DNA of 59,129 nt from Pseudomonadota bacterium. Lineage in GTDB: Bacteria; Pseudomonadota; Gammaproteobacteria; Pseudomonadales; Moraxellaceae. The position numbers and the translations under genes were made by a program. The notes beneath the pieces were generated by a model. That model made no database searches. It was not told the DNA's origin and saw only the letters and a list, made by a program, of their open reading frames with translations. Where the stretch lies: assembly GCA_021781515.1 (NCBI GenBank), contig JAJXWR010000005.1, forward strand, positions 1 to 59,129, written 5' to 3'. This document shows, one piece after another, positions 50,739-58,798 of this stretch. Each line of letters starts with the position of its first letter. Within the stretch, counting starts at the first letter, position 1.

Positions 50739-51852
50739 CCTCCTTCATGATTTCATTGGTTCCCCCGTAAATCCGCTGTACCCGGGCATCAACAAAAGCA
50801 CGGGCTACGGCATATTCTGTCATATACCCATATCCACCATACAATTGCAGACAGGCATCAGCCACCTTACCCTGCAGATCCGTCGCCGCCATTTTGATCA
50901 TGGCCGCCGTCGGCACATCCAGCTGTGCCTGTGCATAAGCCTCGATACAACGATCAAGAAATGCCCGGGTACAGGCAATATCAGTGGCACATTGTGCCAG
51001 GACGAAACGGGTATTTTGCATTTGCGCCAGAGGAATGCCAAAGGCCTTGCGCTCAAGCACATAAGTCCGGGTATCTGCCAGCACACCCTCCGCCGCCGCC
51101 ACAGCGGTCACCGCAATCGCCAGACGTTCCCTAGGCAATTCCTGCATCAGATAGGCAAAACCTTTGCCTTCCTGACCCAACAGGCTGTCCAGTGGCAGGC
51201 GCACCTGATCAAAAAACAGTTCAGAAGTATCCTGGCTATGCAAGCCCAGTTTTTCCAGTTTTCTACCCCGGTTAAAACCCGGCAGGGACGTATCCACCAG
51301 AAACAACGACACACCTTTGGCACCCGCCTGCGGATCGGTCTTGGCCGCCACAATCACCAGACCGGCATGTTGACCATTGGTAATGAAGGTTTTCGAGCCA
51401 TTCAACACATAATGATCCTCCTGACGTATTGCCGTTGTCCGCATCCCCTGCAAGTCAGAACCGGCACCAGGTTCCGTCATCGCAATACCAGCGACCGTGG
51501 CTCCAGACACCAGTTTCGGTAACCAGCAGGCTTTCTGACTGGCCGTCCCCATGTGACGGATGTAGGGCGCACAGATATCCGAATGAACCGACAGCCCGGT
51601 CGCCAAAGAGCCCAGCCCGAGGCGAGCAGCTTCTTCAAGAATTACCGCCGAATATTCAAACGACACGCCCGAACCACCGTATTCCTCCTCCTGATCCACA
51701 CACAAATAGCCATTTTCCCCAAGCAGGCTCCAGTACTCCCGCGGCATCCACGACTGTCTTTCCCACTCCACATAATGCGGCTGAATTTTTTCCCGCAAAA
51801 ACCGCTGTACGCTGTCGCGAAACAGTTTAATTTCCGTACTTTCTACTGCCAT
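50710..51852 (-). CDS. Acyl-CoA dehydrogenase (LCAD-like)
   Basis: 380 residues with the FAD-binding three-domain fold. Signatures: MTEPGAGSDLQGMRTTA and the C-terminal RIYGGTNEIMKEVIAR. The YEGT glutamate of medium-chain enzymes is replaced by Gly, so the catalytic Glu is probably in the long-chain position (near ERLAIAVTAVAAAEG). It forms 2-enoyl-CoA from acyl-CoA and passes electrons to ETF. It is divergent from HMG-CoA lyase, which fits a leucine or fatty-acid catabolic setting. Confidence 0.92.
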   Translation of the reverse strand: MAVESTEIKLFRDSVQRFLREKIQPHYVEWERQSWMPREYWSLLGENGYLCVDQEEEYGGSGVSFEYSAVILEEAARLGLGSLATGLSVHSDICAPYIRHMGTASQKACWLPKLVSGATVAGIAMTEPGAGSDLQGMRTTAIRQEDHYVLNGSKTFITNGQHAGLVIVAAKTDPQAGAKGVSLFLVDTSLPGFNRGRKLEKLGLHSQDTSELFFDQVRLPLDSLLGQEGKGFAYLMQELPRERLAIAVTAVAAAEGVLADTRTYVLERKAFGIPLAQMQNTRFVLAQCATDIACTRAFLDRCIEAYAQAQLDVPTAAMIKMAATDLQGKVADACLQLYGGYGYMTEYAVARAFVDARVQRIYGGTNEIMKEVIARSLLGR

Positions 51853-51953
51853 GCTGCTCTCCCCGATTGGCCATCCAGAGGGACATTATAATCAAGAGCG
51901 TTGTACTCAGGGGTGACATCGCCGGTTTTTTCAAGAATCTGAATAAAATCTGC

Positions 51954-51959
51954 CATAAT
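51954..51959 (+). promoter_or_regulatory. -10 element before mvaB
   Basis: CATAAT, close to consensus, without a strong -35. If used, transcription begins about 6 bases before the first possible ATG (51971), which favours the second ATG at 51992 as the translation start. Confidence 0.35.
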
Positions 51960-51991
51960 AGTTATACCGAATGTATACCCTTCTGTCGCCT

Positions 51992-52939
51992 ATGAACAAT
52001 AACATCAGTGTCATCATCCAGGAAGTCGGACTGCGGGATGGCCTGCAAAATCAGTCCAGACTCATTTCTGCAGCAGACAAGACGGCGCTGGCCTGGGCCC
52101 TGCTTGACAGTGGCCTGCAACATATGGAAATCACCAGTTTCGTCAACCCCGTGGCCGTCCCCCAGATGGCCGATGCGGCCATCGTCAGCGACGCCTTATT
52201 CGCCTATGCTGCCACACATCGCCCCGGTTTTAATCCCGAGGGGCTTTCTGCACTGGTGCCTAATCGCCATGGCCTGGAGGCGGCGCTGCATTTCCCCTAT
52301 AAAGTGCTGGCCGTTGTTATTGCCAGCACCGATGCCTTCAACATGCGCAACCTTAACCGCACCACCCAAGAAGTGCTACAGCAACTGTCTGCGCTCTACC
52401 CCTTGGCCCGAGAAAAGCACATTACCCTGCATACGCACCTGAGTGGTGCGCTGGGGTGCCCAATCACCGGCGACGTGCCTGCGAAAAACGTCCTGCAACT
52501 GGCGGAAAACCTGTTACAGGCCGGGGCCACCCATCTGGTGGTTTCCGACACCATCGGGGCGGGTTCCCCCACACAGACACGGCATTTGCTGCAAGAACTC
52601 CTGCACCTGTTGCCGGTTCAGCACCTGTCTTTGCACCTGCACGACACCCGTGGTCTGGCGCTGCCCATTGCACTGACCGCCCTTGAACTGGGTGTCCGCC
52701 GTTTTGATGCCAGTGTCGGTGGCTTAGGCGGCTGCCCGTTTGCTCCTGGTGCCACTGGCAATGTAGCCACCGAGGATCTGGTCTATCTGTGTCACCGGGA
52801 AGGGATGCCAACCGGTATTGATCTGGACAAATTGCTGGAAGCCATCGACTTCGCTGAAAAAATCACCGGACAGCCCCTAGGCGGCCGGGTCAGTCGCTGG
52901 CTGCGCAGCCAGCGGGGAACAGGAACATGCCAGCATTGA
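51992..52939 (+). CDS. mvaB: Hydroxymethylglutaryl-CoA lyase
   Basis: 315 residues from 51992 (322 from 51971). TIM-barrel lyase that splits HMG-CoA to acetoacetate and acetyl-CoA, the end of leucine breakdown. GLRDGLQNQ has the metal-binding Asp, SLHLHDTRG the metal His residues, and DASVGGLGGCPFAPGATGN the catalytic Cys loop, followed by VATEDLVY. The stop lies 13 bases inside the next ORF, so the HsdR-N-like protein may be co-translated. Confidence 0.93.
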   Translation: MNNNISVIIQEVGLRDGLQNQSRLISAADKTALAWALLDSGLQHMEITSFVNPVAVPQMADAAIVSDALFAYAATHRPGFNPEGLSALVPNRHGLEAALHFPYKVLAVVIASTDAFNMRNLNRTTQEVLQQLSALYPLAREKHITLHTHLSGALGCPITGDVPAKNVLQLAENLLQAGATHLVVSDTIGAGSPTQTRHLLQELLHLLPVQHLSLHLHDTRGLALPIALTALELGVRRFDASVGGLGGCPFAPGATGNVATEDLVYLCHREGMPTGIDLDKLLEAIDFAEKITGQPLGGRVSRWLRSQRGTGTCQH

Positions 52940-54114
52940 CTTTCAGCGAACATCTGCTCGACATACAGCAATGTATTCGCACACAACAATTCGTAAATGA
53001 AGCCAGCGTCTCCCAAGGGATCGTACTGCGCTTACTTAGTGTTCTGCAATGGCCGACCTGGGATACTCAGACCGTGTGCCCGGAATACACCTTGCAGTCG
53101 CGCCGTGTGGATTATGCACTGTGTTCGCCACATAAAAAACCGCTGGTTTTTCTCGAAGTTAAAAAACCCGGTCATAGCGATGGCGCTGAGCGCCAGCTCT
53201 TTGAATATGCCTTTCATGCAGGAGTTCAACTGGCCATTTTAACCGATGGCCCAGAGTGGCGCTTTTTTCTGCCGGCTGAAGCCGGAAATTATGCAGATCG
53301 CTGCGTTTACAATCTGCATCTTCTGGAACGCGCTCCTGAGGAAAGTGAAGCATTATTAATACGCTACCTGGGCTACCAGCGCATTCAATCGGGCGAGGCA
53401 CTGAATGCGGCCAGAGCAGATTACCATGGGGTCGCCAGAAGCAGGCAGGTGGCTCAGACCTTACCCCAGGCGTGGTTGCGTCTGCTGTCTGATAAAGATG
53501 AACTGCTGTGTGAGCTGTTGGCCGACAAAGTGGCCGACCTGTGCGGCTTCAGGCCCAGTGTCGACACGGTTAACCCATTTCTGGAGGAGCAGGCACGGCG
53601 TTTCAGTGAACTGACCGTTGCCACAAAAACCGAGCAAAAAACCATAACAAAAAAAATAGACAATGTGGCGCTAAAAATAAAAAACAGCAATTCCCCAGCC
53701 TACAGACCCGCCGCTCCCACGTCAACTTCTCTCACTGTTGTGCCGGCTTTTCCCCAACCGACGACAACGGATTCTGCAACCGCCTGCGGTTTCCTGTTCA
53801 ACGGCCAGTTTAGTCCCTGTAAAAGTGGCCGTGAGGTGCTGATTACTATTTTTGAGCGTTTCTCGCAAGAGGATCCGGATTTTTTACCACGTTTTGCCCT
53901 ATTGCCCCGCCACGGAAGAAGCAGTCGTTATCTGGCCCGAACCCCGGCAGCGCTTTTCCCGAACCGCTCGGACTACCTTGAACACCGTCAGCTCAGCTCC
54001 GGCTGGTATCTCCATGTGCATCACAGTCACACTTCCATTATGAAAATCATCGAAATGGCTTGCCAAGTCATGAACCTGAAATATGGTGAGGATATTCAGG
54101 CCTTTTTAAAATAA
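52927..54114 (+). CDS. HsdR-N-like PD-(D/E)XK nuclease-domain protein
   Basis: 395 residues. The N-terminal ~170 residues match the type I restriction R-subunit N-terminal domain: RRVDYAL holds Asp62, and PLVFLEVKKPG holds Glu77 and Lys79, a complete PD-(D/E)XK core, followed by QLFEYA. There is no helicase. A Lys/Thr-rich linker (TKTEQKTITKKID) leads to a C-terminal domain that ends SSGWYLHVHHSHTSI, of a type seen in other stand-alone HsdR-N proteins. Single proteins of this kind are common and mostly unstudied; restriction is possible but no methyltransferase or specificity gene is nearby. It overlaps mvaB by 13 bases. Confidence 0.75.
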   Translation: MPALTFSEHLLDIQQCIRTQQFVNEASVSQGIVLRLLSVLQWPTWDTQTVCPEYTLQSRRVDYALCSPHKKPLVFLEVKKPGHSDGAERQLFEYAFHAGVQLAILTDGPEWRFFLPAEAGNYADRCVYNLHLLERAPEESEALLIRYLGYQRIQSGEALNAARADYHGVARSRQVAQTLPQAWLRLLSDKDELLCELLADKVADLCGFRPSVDTVNPFLEEQARRFSELTVATKTEQKTITKKIDNVALKIKNSNSPAYRPAAPTSTSLTVVPAFPQPTTTDSATACGFLFNGQFSPCKSGREVLITIFERFSQEDPDFLPRFALLPRHGRSSRYLARTPAALFPNRSDYLEHRQLSSGWYLHVHHSHTSIMKIIEMACQVMNLKYGEDIQAFLK

Positions 54115-54515
54115 GGCACAACAATAATTCAGCTTAGTGTCTGGTTTCAGGAGCGGCAGGAATTCAGACGATCACTGGATTAGAGATAAGCGTGAAAAAG
54201 CGGTACATTGTTGGCGAGGCGACCACCACGCCATGCAGACCTGTCCGTGCTGCGGTCATGTCAGTGGTCAGCACAGTCTTGGCCACCGCAGGAACCCCCC
54301 AGTGCCACTCACAACACTTTGCCTGGCACCATGGGACTGCGCACGAATTGCGACGAAGAGACAGACCTTCTTTGTGGAAAGGACAAGTGTATTGGCAGGG
54401 TTGTCTACGAAATTGGCTTTAATTGTTTTTTCTATAACGAGATACTGTGCCGCCGACATTGGCTGGCATTGACCAAAGTGTGAGTGCAGTAACCGAATCA
54501 GGACTGGAGAAAATC
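54115..54515. other. Gap between the two nuclease-like genes, possible gene remnant
   Basis: Two overlapping plus-strand ORFs (GTG at 54192, 76 codons; ATG at 54137, 111 codons) lie here. Neither has a recognised domain or a clear SD. The second includes a CPCCGH pair, but the rest looks like chance coding. I cannot say whether this is a degraded gene or non-coding sequence. The GmrSD-type gene start and its GGAG lie at the end. Confidence 0.35.
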
Positions 54516-56231
54516 ATGGCCGCCACCAACTTCAAAACGGAAAACAACACGTTCAGGAAACTGATTGGAAACGGACTGACGTACCGTATCCCGCGATTCC
54601 AGCGCGACTACAGCTGGACTAACGAAGAATGGGAAGACCTCTGGATGGATCTTCTCGGTACGCTGAAAACTGACGGCGAGAGCGCTCACTACATGGGATA
54701 CCTGGTGTTGCAATCCGCTGACGACAAGACCTTTGATGTCATTGACGGTCAGCAGCGACTGACGACTATCAGCCTTATTGTTCTCGCCATCCTCAAGAAT
54801 ATCGAACGTCTGATCAACGCAGGTAATGACGCTGCGTCTAACCAGCGACGCATGGATCAGATTCGGCAGACCTACGTGGGCTACCTCGATCCAGTGACGT
54901 TGATTGCGCGTCCCAAGCTGACGCTCAACCGCAACAACAATCACTATTTTCAGACCTATCTGATCCCGCTCGGACACCTTCCCCAGCGAGGCTTTCGCAC
55001 TTCCGAACATTCGTTACGCAAGGCCTTTGAGTGGTTCGACAAGCGTGTCGCTGAATACATCAAGACTAATACGGGCGACGCAGGAATGCGACTGGCGAAA
55101 CTCGTGGAAGACATTAGCGACCGCTTGTTCTTCACCGCAATCACCGTGAACGACGAACTCAACGCCTACAAAGTGTTCGAGACTCTCAATGCCCGTGGCG
55201 TGCGACTGTCTGCGACCGACCTGCTGAAAAACTACCTGTTCTCGGTACTTGATCGTGGTGTAGAGACTGATCACGAACTGCGCAATCTGGAAGACCGATG
55301 GGAAGCCATCGTCAGCCGCCTTCAGTCAGAGAACTTCCCGGATTTCCTGCGCATGCACTGGAACAGCCGACACAACTTCGCACGCCAGGTGGATCTGTTC
55401 AAAACGATCCGGGCACAGGTAAGCACGCCAGAGACGGTGTTTCAGTTGCTGCGAGATATGGAAGAAGACCTTGATACCTACCTGGCCTTGTCTTCGCCAG
55501 CACCATCCGAATGGCCCCCGGAAGACAAGCATCTGGCGAGAGTCCTGAAAACTTTCCGAGTACGGCAGCCATTCCCCCTATTGCTGGCCGCCAAGCGAAT
55601 TTTCGATACACCCGACTTCACTGGGCTGCTGCGTGCGACAGTGGTCATCTCCATGCGGTTTAACATCATCGGTTCGTACAGCACTGCCGAACAGGAACGC
55701 AAATACAACGAAGTGGCCGAACGCATTGCAAAGAAGGAACTGAACACACTCGGGGCAAGCCTGCCTTCCTTGCGTAGCATCTATCCTGATGATGCCGCAT
55801 TCAGGAATACGTTTGCAGACAAAATTATTCGCACCACCGATTCTCGAAATAACCGTGTAGTCCGCTTCATCCTGTGCGCCATCGAGAAGCACCTGTCAAA
55901 ACAAGCCTATGATTTTGCCAGTGATGCTTTTAATATCGAGCACGTTTTGCCACAGAATGCGCCGGATAACTGGGGAGGGATTGGTAACGATGATGCACAA
56001 GCGCTGTTGTACCGCCTGGGTAATATGACGCTGCTGCAAACTGGCGCAAACCGGGATCTTGGCAATGCGGAATACGCCCTGAGACGGGCGACGTATAAAC
56101 AAAGTGGCTTCGCCATTACAAAGAAGCTCGGCGATGAAAATGCGGAGTGGACGCCTGAGCGAATTGCAGCGCATCAATACTGGATGGCCACGCAGGCCAC
56201 AGCCATCTGGCGTATTGCACAGCTCAGTTGA
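54516..56231 (+). CDS. GmrSD-type protein (DUF262 plus DUF1524 HNH-like)
   Basis: 571 residues from the ATG at 54516, supported by GGAG 6 bases upstream. N-terminal DUF262/GmrS part: YRIPRFQRDYSW (23-34) and the nucleotide-site motif DVIDGQQRLTT (74-84). A long helical middle precedes the DUF1524/GmrD C-terminal His-Me nuclease motif FNIEHVLPQN (~473-482) with RLGNMTLL after it. Fused GmrSD enzymes are NTP-dependent type IV restriction systems that cut modified phage DNA; related proteins such as BrxU and SspE serve in defence. It follows an HsdR-N-like gene on the same strand, 401 bases away. Modification specificity is unknown. Confidence 0.88.
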   Translation: MAATNFKTENNTFRKLIGNGLTYRIPRFQRDYSWTNEEWEDLWMDLLGTLKTDGESAHYMGYLVLQSADDKTFDVIDGQQRLTTISLIVLAILKNIERLINAGNDAASNQRRMDQIRQTYVGYLDPVTLIARPKLTLNRNNNHYFQTYLIPLGHLPQRGFRTSEHSLRKAFEWFDKRVAEYIKTNTGDAGMRLAKLVEDISDRLFFTAITVNDELNAYKVFETLNARGVRLSATDLLKNYLFSVLDRGVETDHELRNLEDRWEAIVSRLQSENFPDFLRMHWNSRHNFARQVDLFKTIRAQVSTPETVFQLLRDMEEDLDTYLALSSPAPSEWPPEDKHLARVLKTFRVRQPFPLLLAAKRIFDTPDFTGLLRATVVISMRFNIIGSYSTAEQERKYNEVAERIAKKELNTLGASLPSLRSIYPDDAAFRNTFADKIIRTTDSRNNRVVRFILCAIEKHLSKQAYDFASDAFNIEHVLPQNAPDNWGGIGNDDAQALLYRLGNMTLLQTGANRDLGNAEYALRRATYKQSGFAITKKLGDENAEWTPERIAAHQYWMATQATAIWRIAQLS

Positions 56232-56305
56232 TACGATAATCCTAAGGACCCGGCACCACTGTCGGCTACGGATTATTCTGGCCCAGACATAGCGTATTCA
56301 GCAAG

Positions 56306-56335
56306 TTGAATCTAGACTAAAAAGACCTTTAATAT
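56306..56335 (+). promoter_or_regulatory. Candidate promoter of the small ORF at 56369
   Basis: TTGAAT and TAATAT, 18 bases apart, about 30 bases before the ATG and its AAGGAG. Confidence 0.45.
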
Positions 56336-56368
56336 CCGTTGCGGATTCCCTGTTTTAAGGAGACAACA

Positions 56369-56569
56369 ATGTCCAGCACTACGATTACCATCAATCAGAT
56401 TGATCTCCATTCCATTCATCAGCAAATTCAACTGCTCAAAGAATTACATTCGCGGATGCTGCCTGATGACAGTGAAGAAGCCCAGACACTGCTTTCTACC
56501 ATTAAAATCATGCATGCGCTAGAAGAAGGCATGACGGCAGCGGTCAAACAAACAGCAGTGCATCATTAA
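56369..56569 (+). CDS. Small hypothetical helical protein
   Basis: 66 residues, mostly Gln/Leu/Glu helix, including IHQQIQLLKELHSRMLPDD. The frame is open from 56339, but AAGGAG lies 6 bases before the ATG at 56369. No family recognised. A good promoter and SD suggest it is expressed. Its position before an ATP-grasp enzyme need not imply a link, since that gene has its own promoter. Confidence 0.65.
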   Translation: MSSTTITINQIDLHSIHQQIQLLKELHSRMLPDDSEEAQTLLSTIKIMHALEEGMTAAVKQTAVHH

Positions 56570-56735
56570 AGGACGTTCTGCGCAGACAATTGCGGCCCTT
56601 GCCTTATTTTTGTGCAGAATACCCGGAGCAGCCTCCTTATAAACTGGCATAATCCCTGCAAACCCTGATTTCATTGCGGTTATTACCGGCGTAAATACAG
56701 GGTTCACTCTGTGTTGGCCGCTAAAGACTGGCGTC

Positions 56736-56764
56736 TTGATATTCTGAATTTTTTCAGGTGTTAT
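56736..56764 (+). promoter_or_regulatory. Candidate promoter of the ATP-grasp gene
   Basis: TTGATA and TGTTAT with a 17-base spacer; the start of transcription would be ~20 bases before the ATG at 56791. Confidence 0.5.
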
Positions 56765-56790
56765 GAGAGTTTTCTGTGTTGAGGTGTAAC

Positions 56791-58281
56791 ATGCCGGATT
56801 CTAACCAACCCGCTGTGCTTCCTGCTGCTTTGCATGCAAGATTCTATGATGAAATGTTTGCCGGCAAAGGCCGCATTCGTTCCACCTATAAACGTTTTGC
56901 CGACTGGCTACATGCCCATTCCACGGAAGACATGCGTTCGCGCCGGGAAGAGGCCGCTGAGCTCTTTCACCGGATCGGCATTACCTTTTCCGTGTATGGC
57001 GATAATACCGGCCGAGAGCGCCTGATCCCTTTCGACACCATTCCAAGAATCATGAGCCGTAAAGACTGGATGTTTCTCGAACGGGGGCTCAAACAGCGGG
57101 CGCAGGCACTTAATGCCTTTCTTGACGACCTGTATCACCAGCAACACCTCATCAAGGCGGGACTGATTGATGCGCAGGTGATTAATACCCATCGTTATCT
57201 GCAACCGTTGATGCACCAGGTGGATTTACCCAACAACGTGCATGCCCATATTGCCGGCATTGATATAGTGCGTAATAACGATGGACATTACTACGTGCTG
57301 GAAGACAATCTGCGCACCCCCTCCGGGGTTTCTTACATGCTGGAGAACCGCAAGATGATGATGCGGCTTTTTCCGGAAATTTTCATGAATCAGCGAGTAG
57401 CCGCCATACATCAGTATCCGGAACTACTGCTGGAAACCCTTTATGACGCCGCACCCAACGCCAGTGGCAAACCCACAGTCGTGATACTGACGCCGGGCCG
57501 TTACAATTCGGCCTATTTTGAACATGCATTTCTGGCGCAACAGATGGGCATTGAACTGGTTGAAGGGAGTGACCTGGTGGTGCGCGAGCATCGGGTTTAC
57601 ATGAAAACCACCCTTGGCCTTGAAAAAGTTGATGTTATTTACCGACGCATTGACGATGAATTTCTTGATCCCGAGGTTTTTCGCAGTGACTCTGTGCTCG
57701 GCGCTGCCGGACTGATGGATGCCTGTCGTCATGGTCAGGTGGGTATTGTCAATGCCGTGGGCAACGGCATTGCCGATGACAAATCGATTTACCCGCTGGT
57801 ACCGCAGATGATCCGGTTTTATTTAGGCGAAGAACCGATTCTTGCCAATGTACCCACCTATGACTGTCGCAAAGCAGAGGATCTGGCGTACACCCTGGAA
57901 CACCTCAAGGAACTGGTGGTTAAAGAGGTGCATGGTTCTGGCGGTTACGGGATGCTGGTGGGACCGCATGCGACGCCCGCTGAACTGGATGCCTTCCGTA
58001 AACGGCTGCAATCCAGCCCGGCTTCCTATATTGCTCAACCGACCTTATCGCTCTCCACCTGTCCGACCTATATTGGTGATGTCATGTCGGCACGCCATAT
58101 TGATCTGCGCCCTTTTGTACTGAGTGGCCGCGAAACCCGCATTGTACCGGGAGGACTGACCCGCGTTGCCTTGAAGGAAGGTTCCCTGGTGGTCAATTCT
58201 TCGCAAGGTGGCGGCACTAAAGACACCTGGGTGCTGGAACCGTCACATTCCCCGGCAGCGGAGCAATTAACTGATGATTAA
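56791..58281 (+). CDS. Circularly permuted ATP-grasp protein (DUF404/DUF407)
   Basis: 496 residues from the ATG at 56791 (GAGGTG 4 bases upstream). It belongs to the circularly permuted type-2 ATP-grasp family: YDEMFAGKGRIRSTY near the start, YVLEDNLRTPSGVSYMLENR (~170-190), DVIYRRIDDEFLDP, VGNGIADDKSIYPLVP and LVVKEVHGSGGYGMLVGP. The family probably makes or modifies an amide or peptide product. Its usual operon partners, an alpha-E (DUF403) protein and a transglutaminase-like protein, are missing here because an IS607-type element follows 33 bases after the stop. Confidence 0.9.
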   Translation: MPDSNQPAVLPAALHARFYDEMFAGKGRIRSTYKRFADWLHAHSTEDMRSRREEAAELFHRIGITFSVYGDNTGRERLIPFDTIPRIMSRKDWMFLERGLKQRAQALNAFLDDLYHQQHLIKAGLIDAQVINTHRYLQPLMHQVDLPNNVHAHIAGIDIVRNNDGHYYVLEDNLRTPSGVSYMLENRKMMMRLFPEIFMNQRVAAIHQYPELLLETLYDAAPNASGKPTVVILTPGRYNSAYFEHAFLAQQMGIELVEGSDLVVREHRVYMKTTLGLEKVDVIYRRIDDEFLDPEVFRSDSVLGAAGLMDACRHGQVGIVNAVGNGIADDKSIYPLVPQMIRFYLGEEPILANVPTYDCRKAEDLAYTLEHLKELVVKEVHGSGGYGMLVGPHATPAELDAFRKRLQSSPASYIAQPTLSLSTCPTYIGDVMSARHIDLRPFVLSGRETRIVPGGLTRVALKEGSLVVNSSQGGGTKDTWVLEPSHSPAAEQLTDD

Positions 58282-58313
58282 TATTCGCTCATACCTATCT
58301 ATAATTACTCACT

Positions 58314-58798
58314 ATGAGCAAGCAATATCGGATATACGAATTCGCCCAACGTATCGGTCGAGCGACAAGTACGATTCGTCGCTGGAAGGGCAGACTGACC
58401 GCCAGGCGCCTTCCATCCGGCCAGCGTTATTTTGACGAATCGGACGTGAGGATAATGTTGGGCGGTGCACCGGACAAGCGGCTTACCGTGGTGTACTGCC
58501 GCATCAGTAGCGCAGGGCAAAAGGACGATTTGGCATCGCAAGTTAAGGAAGTCGGCGGCGGTATGAACTTCAAGCGCAAGCGATTCCTTGATCTGCTGGA
58601 GGATCGGGCTTGCGAGCAGGGCTGCGAATTCGTGGTCGTCAACCAAGAGTCGCTATCGCCGGAACAGGAAATGGTCGAAGACTTGCTTGCGATTGTGCAT
58701 ACCTTCAGTTGCCGACTGTACGGGATACGCCAGTACAAAAAACAGATCAAAGACGATTATCCGGAAAGCTCAAGGATCCCAAGGAGTTGCTGTCGTGA
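58314..58798 (+). pseudogene. tnpA: IS607 TnpA serine recombinase with internal deletions
   Basis: Intact N-terminal MerR-like helix-turn-helix (YEFAQRIGRATSTIRRWKG) and catalytic start VVYCRISSAGQKDDLASQVK with Ser65/66. About 18 residues expected before EVGGGMNFKRKR and ~28 expected before EQGCEFVVVNQESLSP are missing, both in frame; the second gap removes the conserved AHKDRLVRFG segment. A likely frameshift around 58755 changes the ending: the other frame reads KLKDPKELLS and stops at 58798, overlapping tnpB by 4 bases, while this frame runs on to 58988. Probably inactive. TATAAT lies at 58300-58305. Confidence 0.7.
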
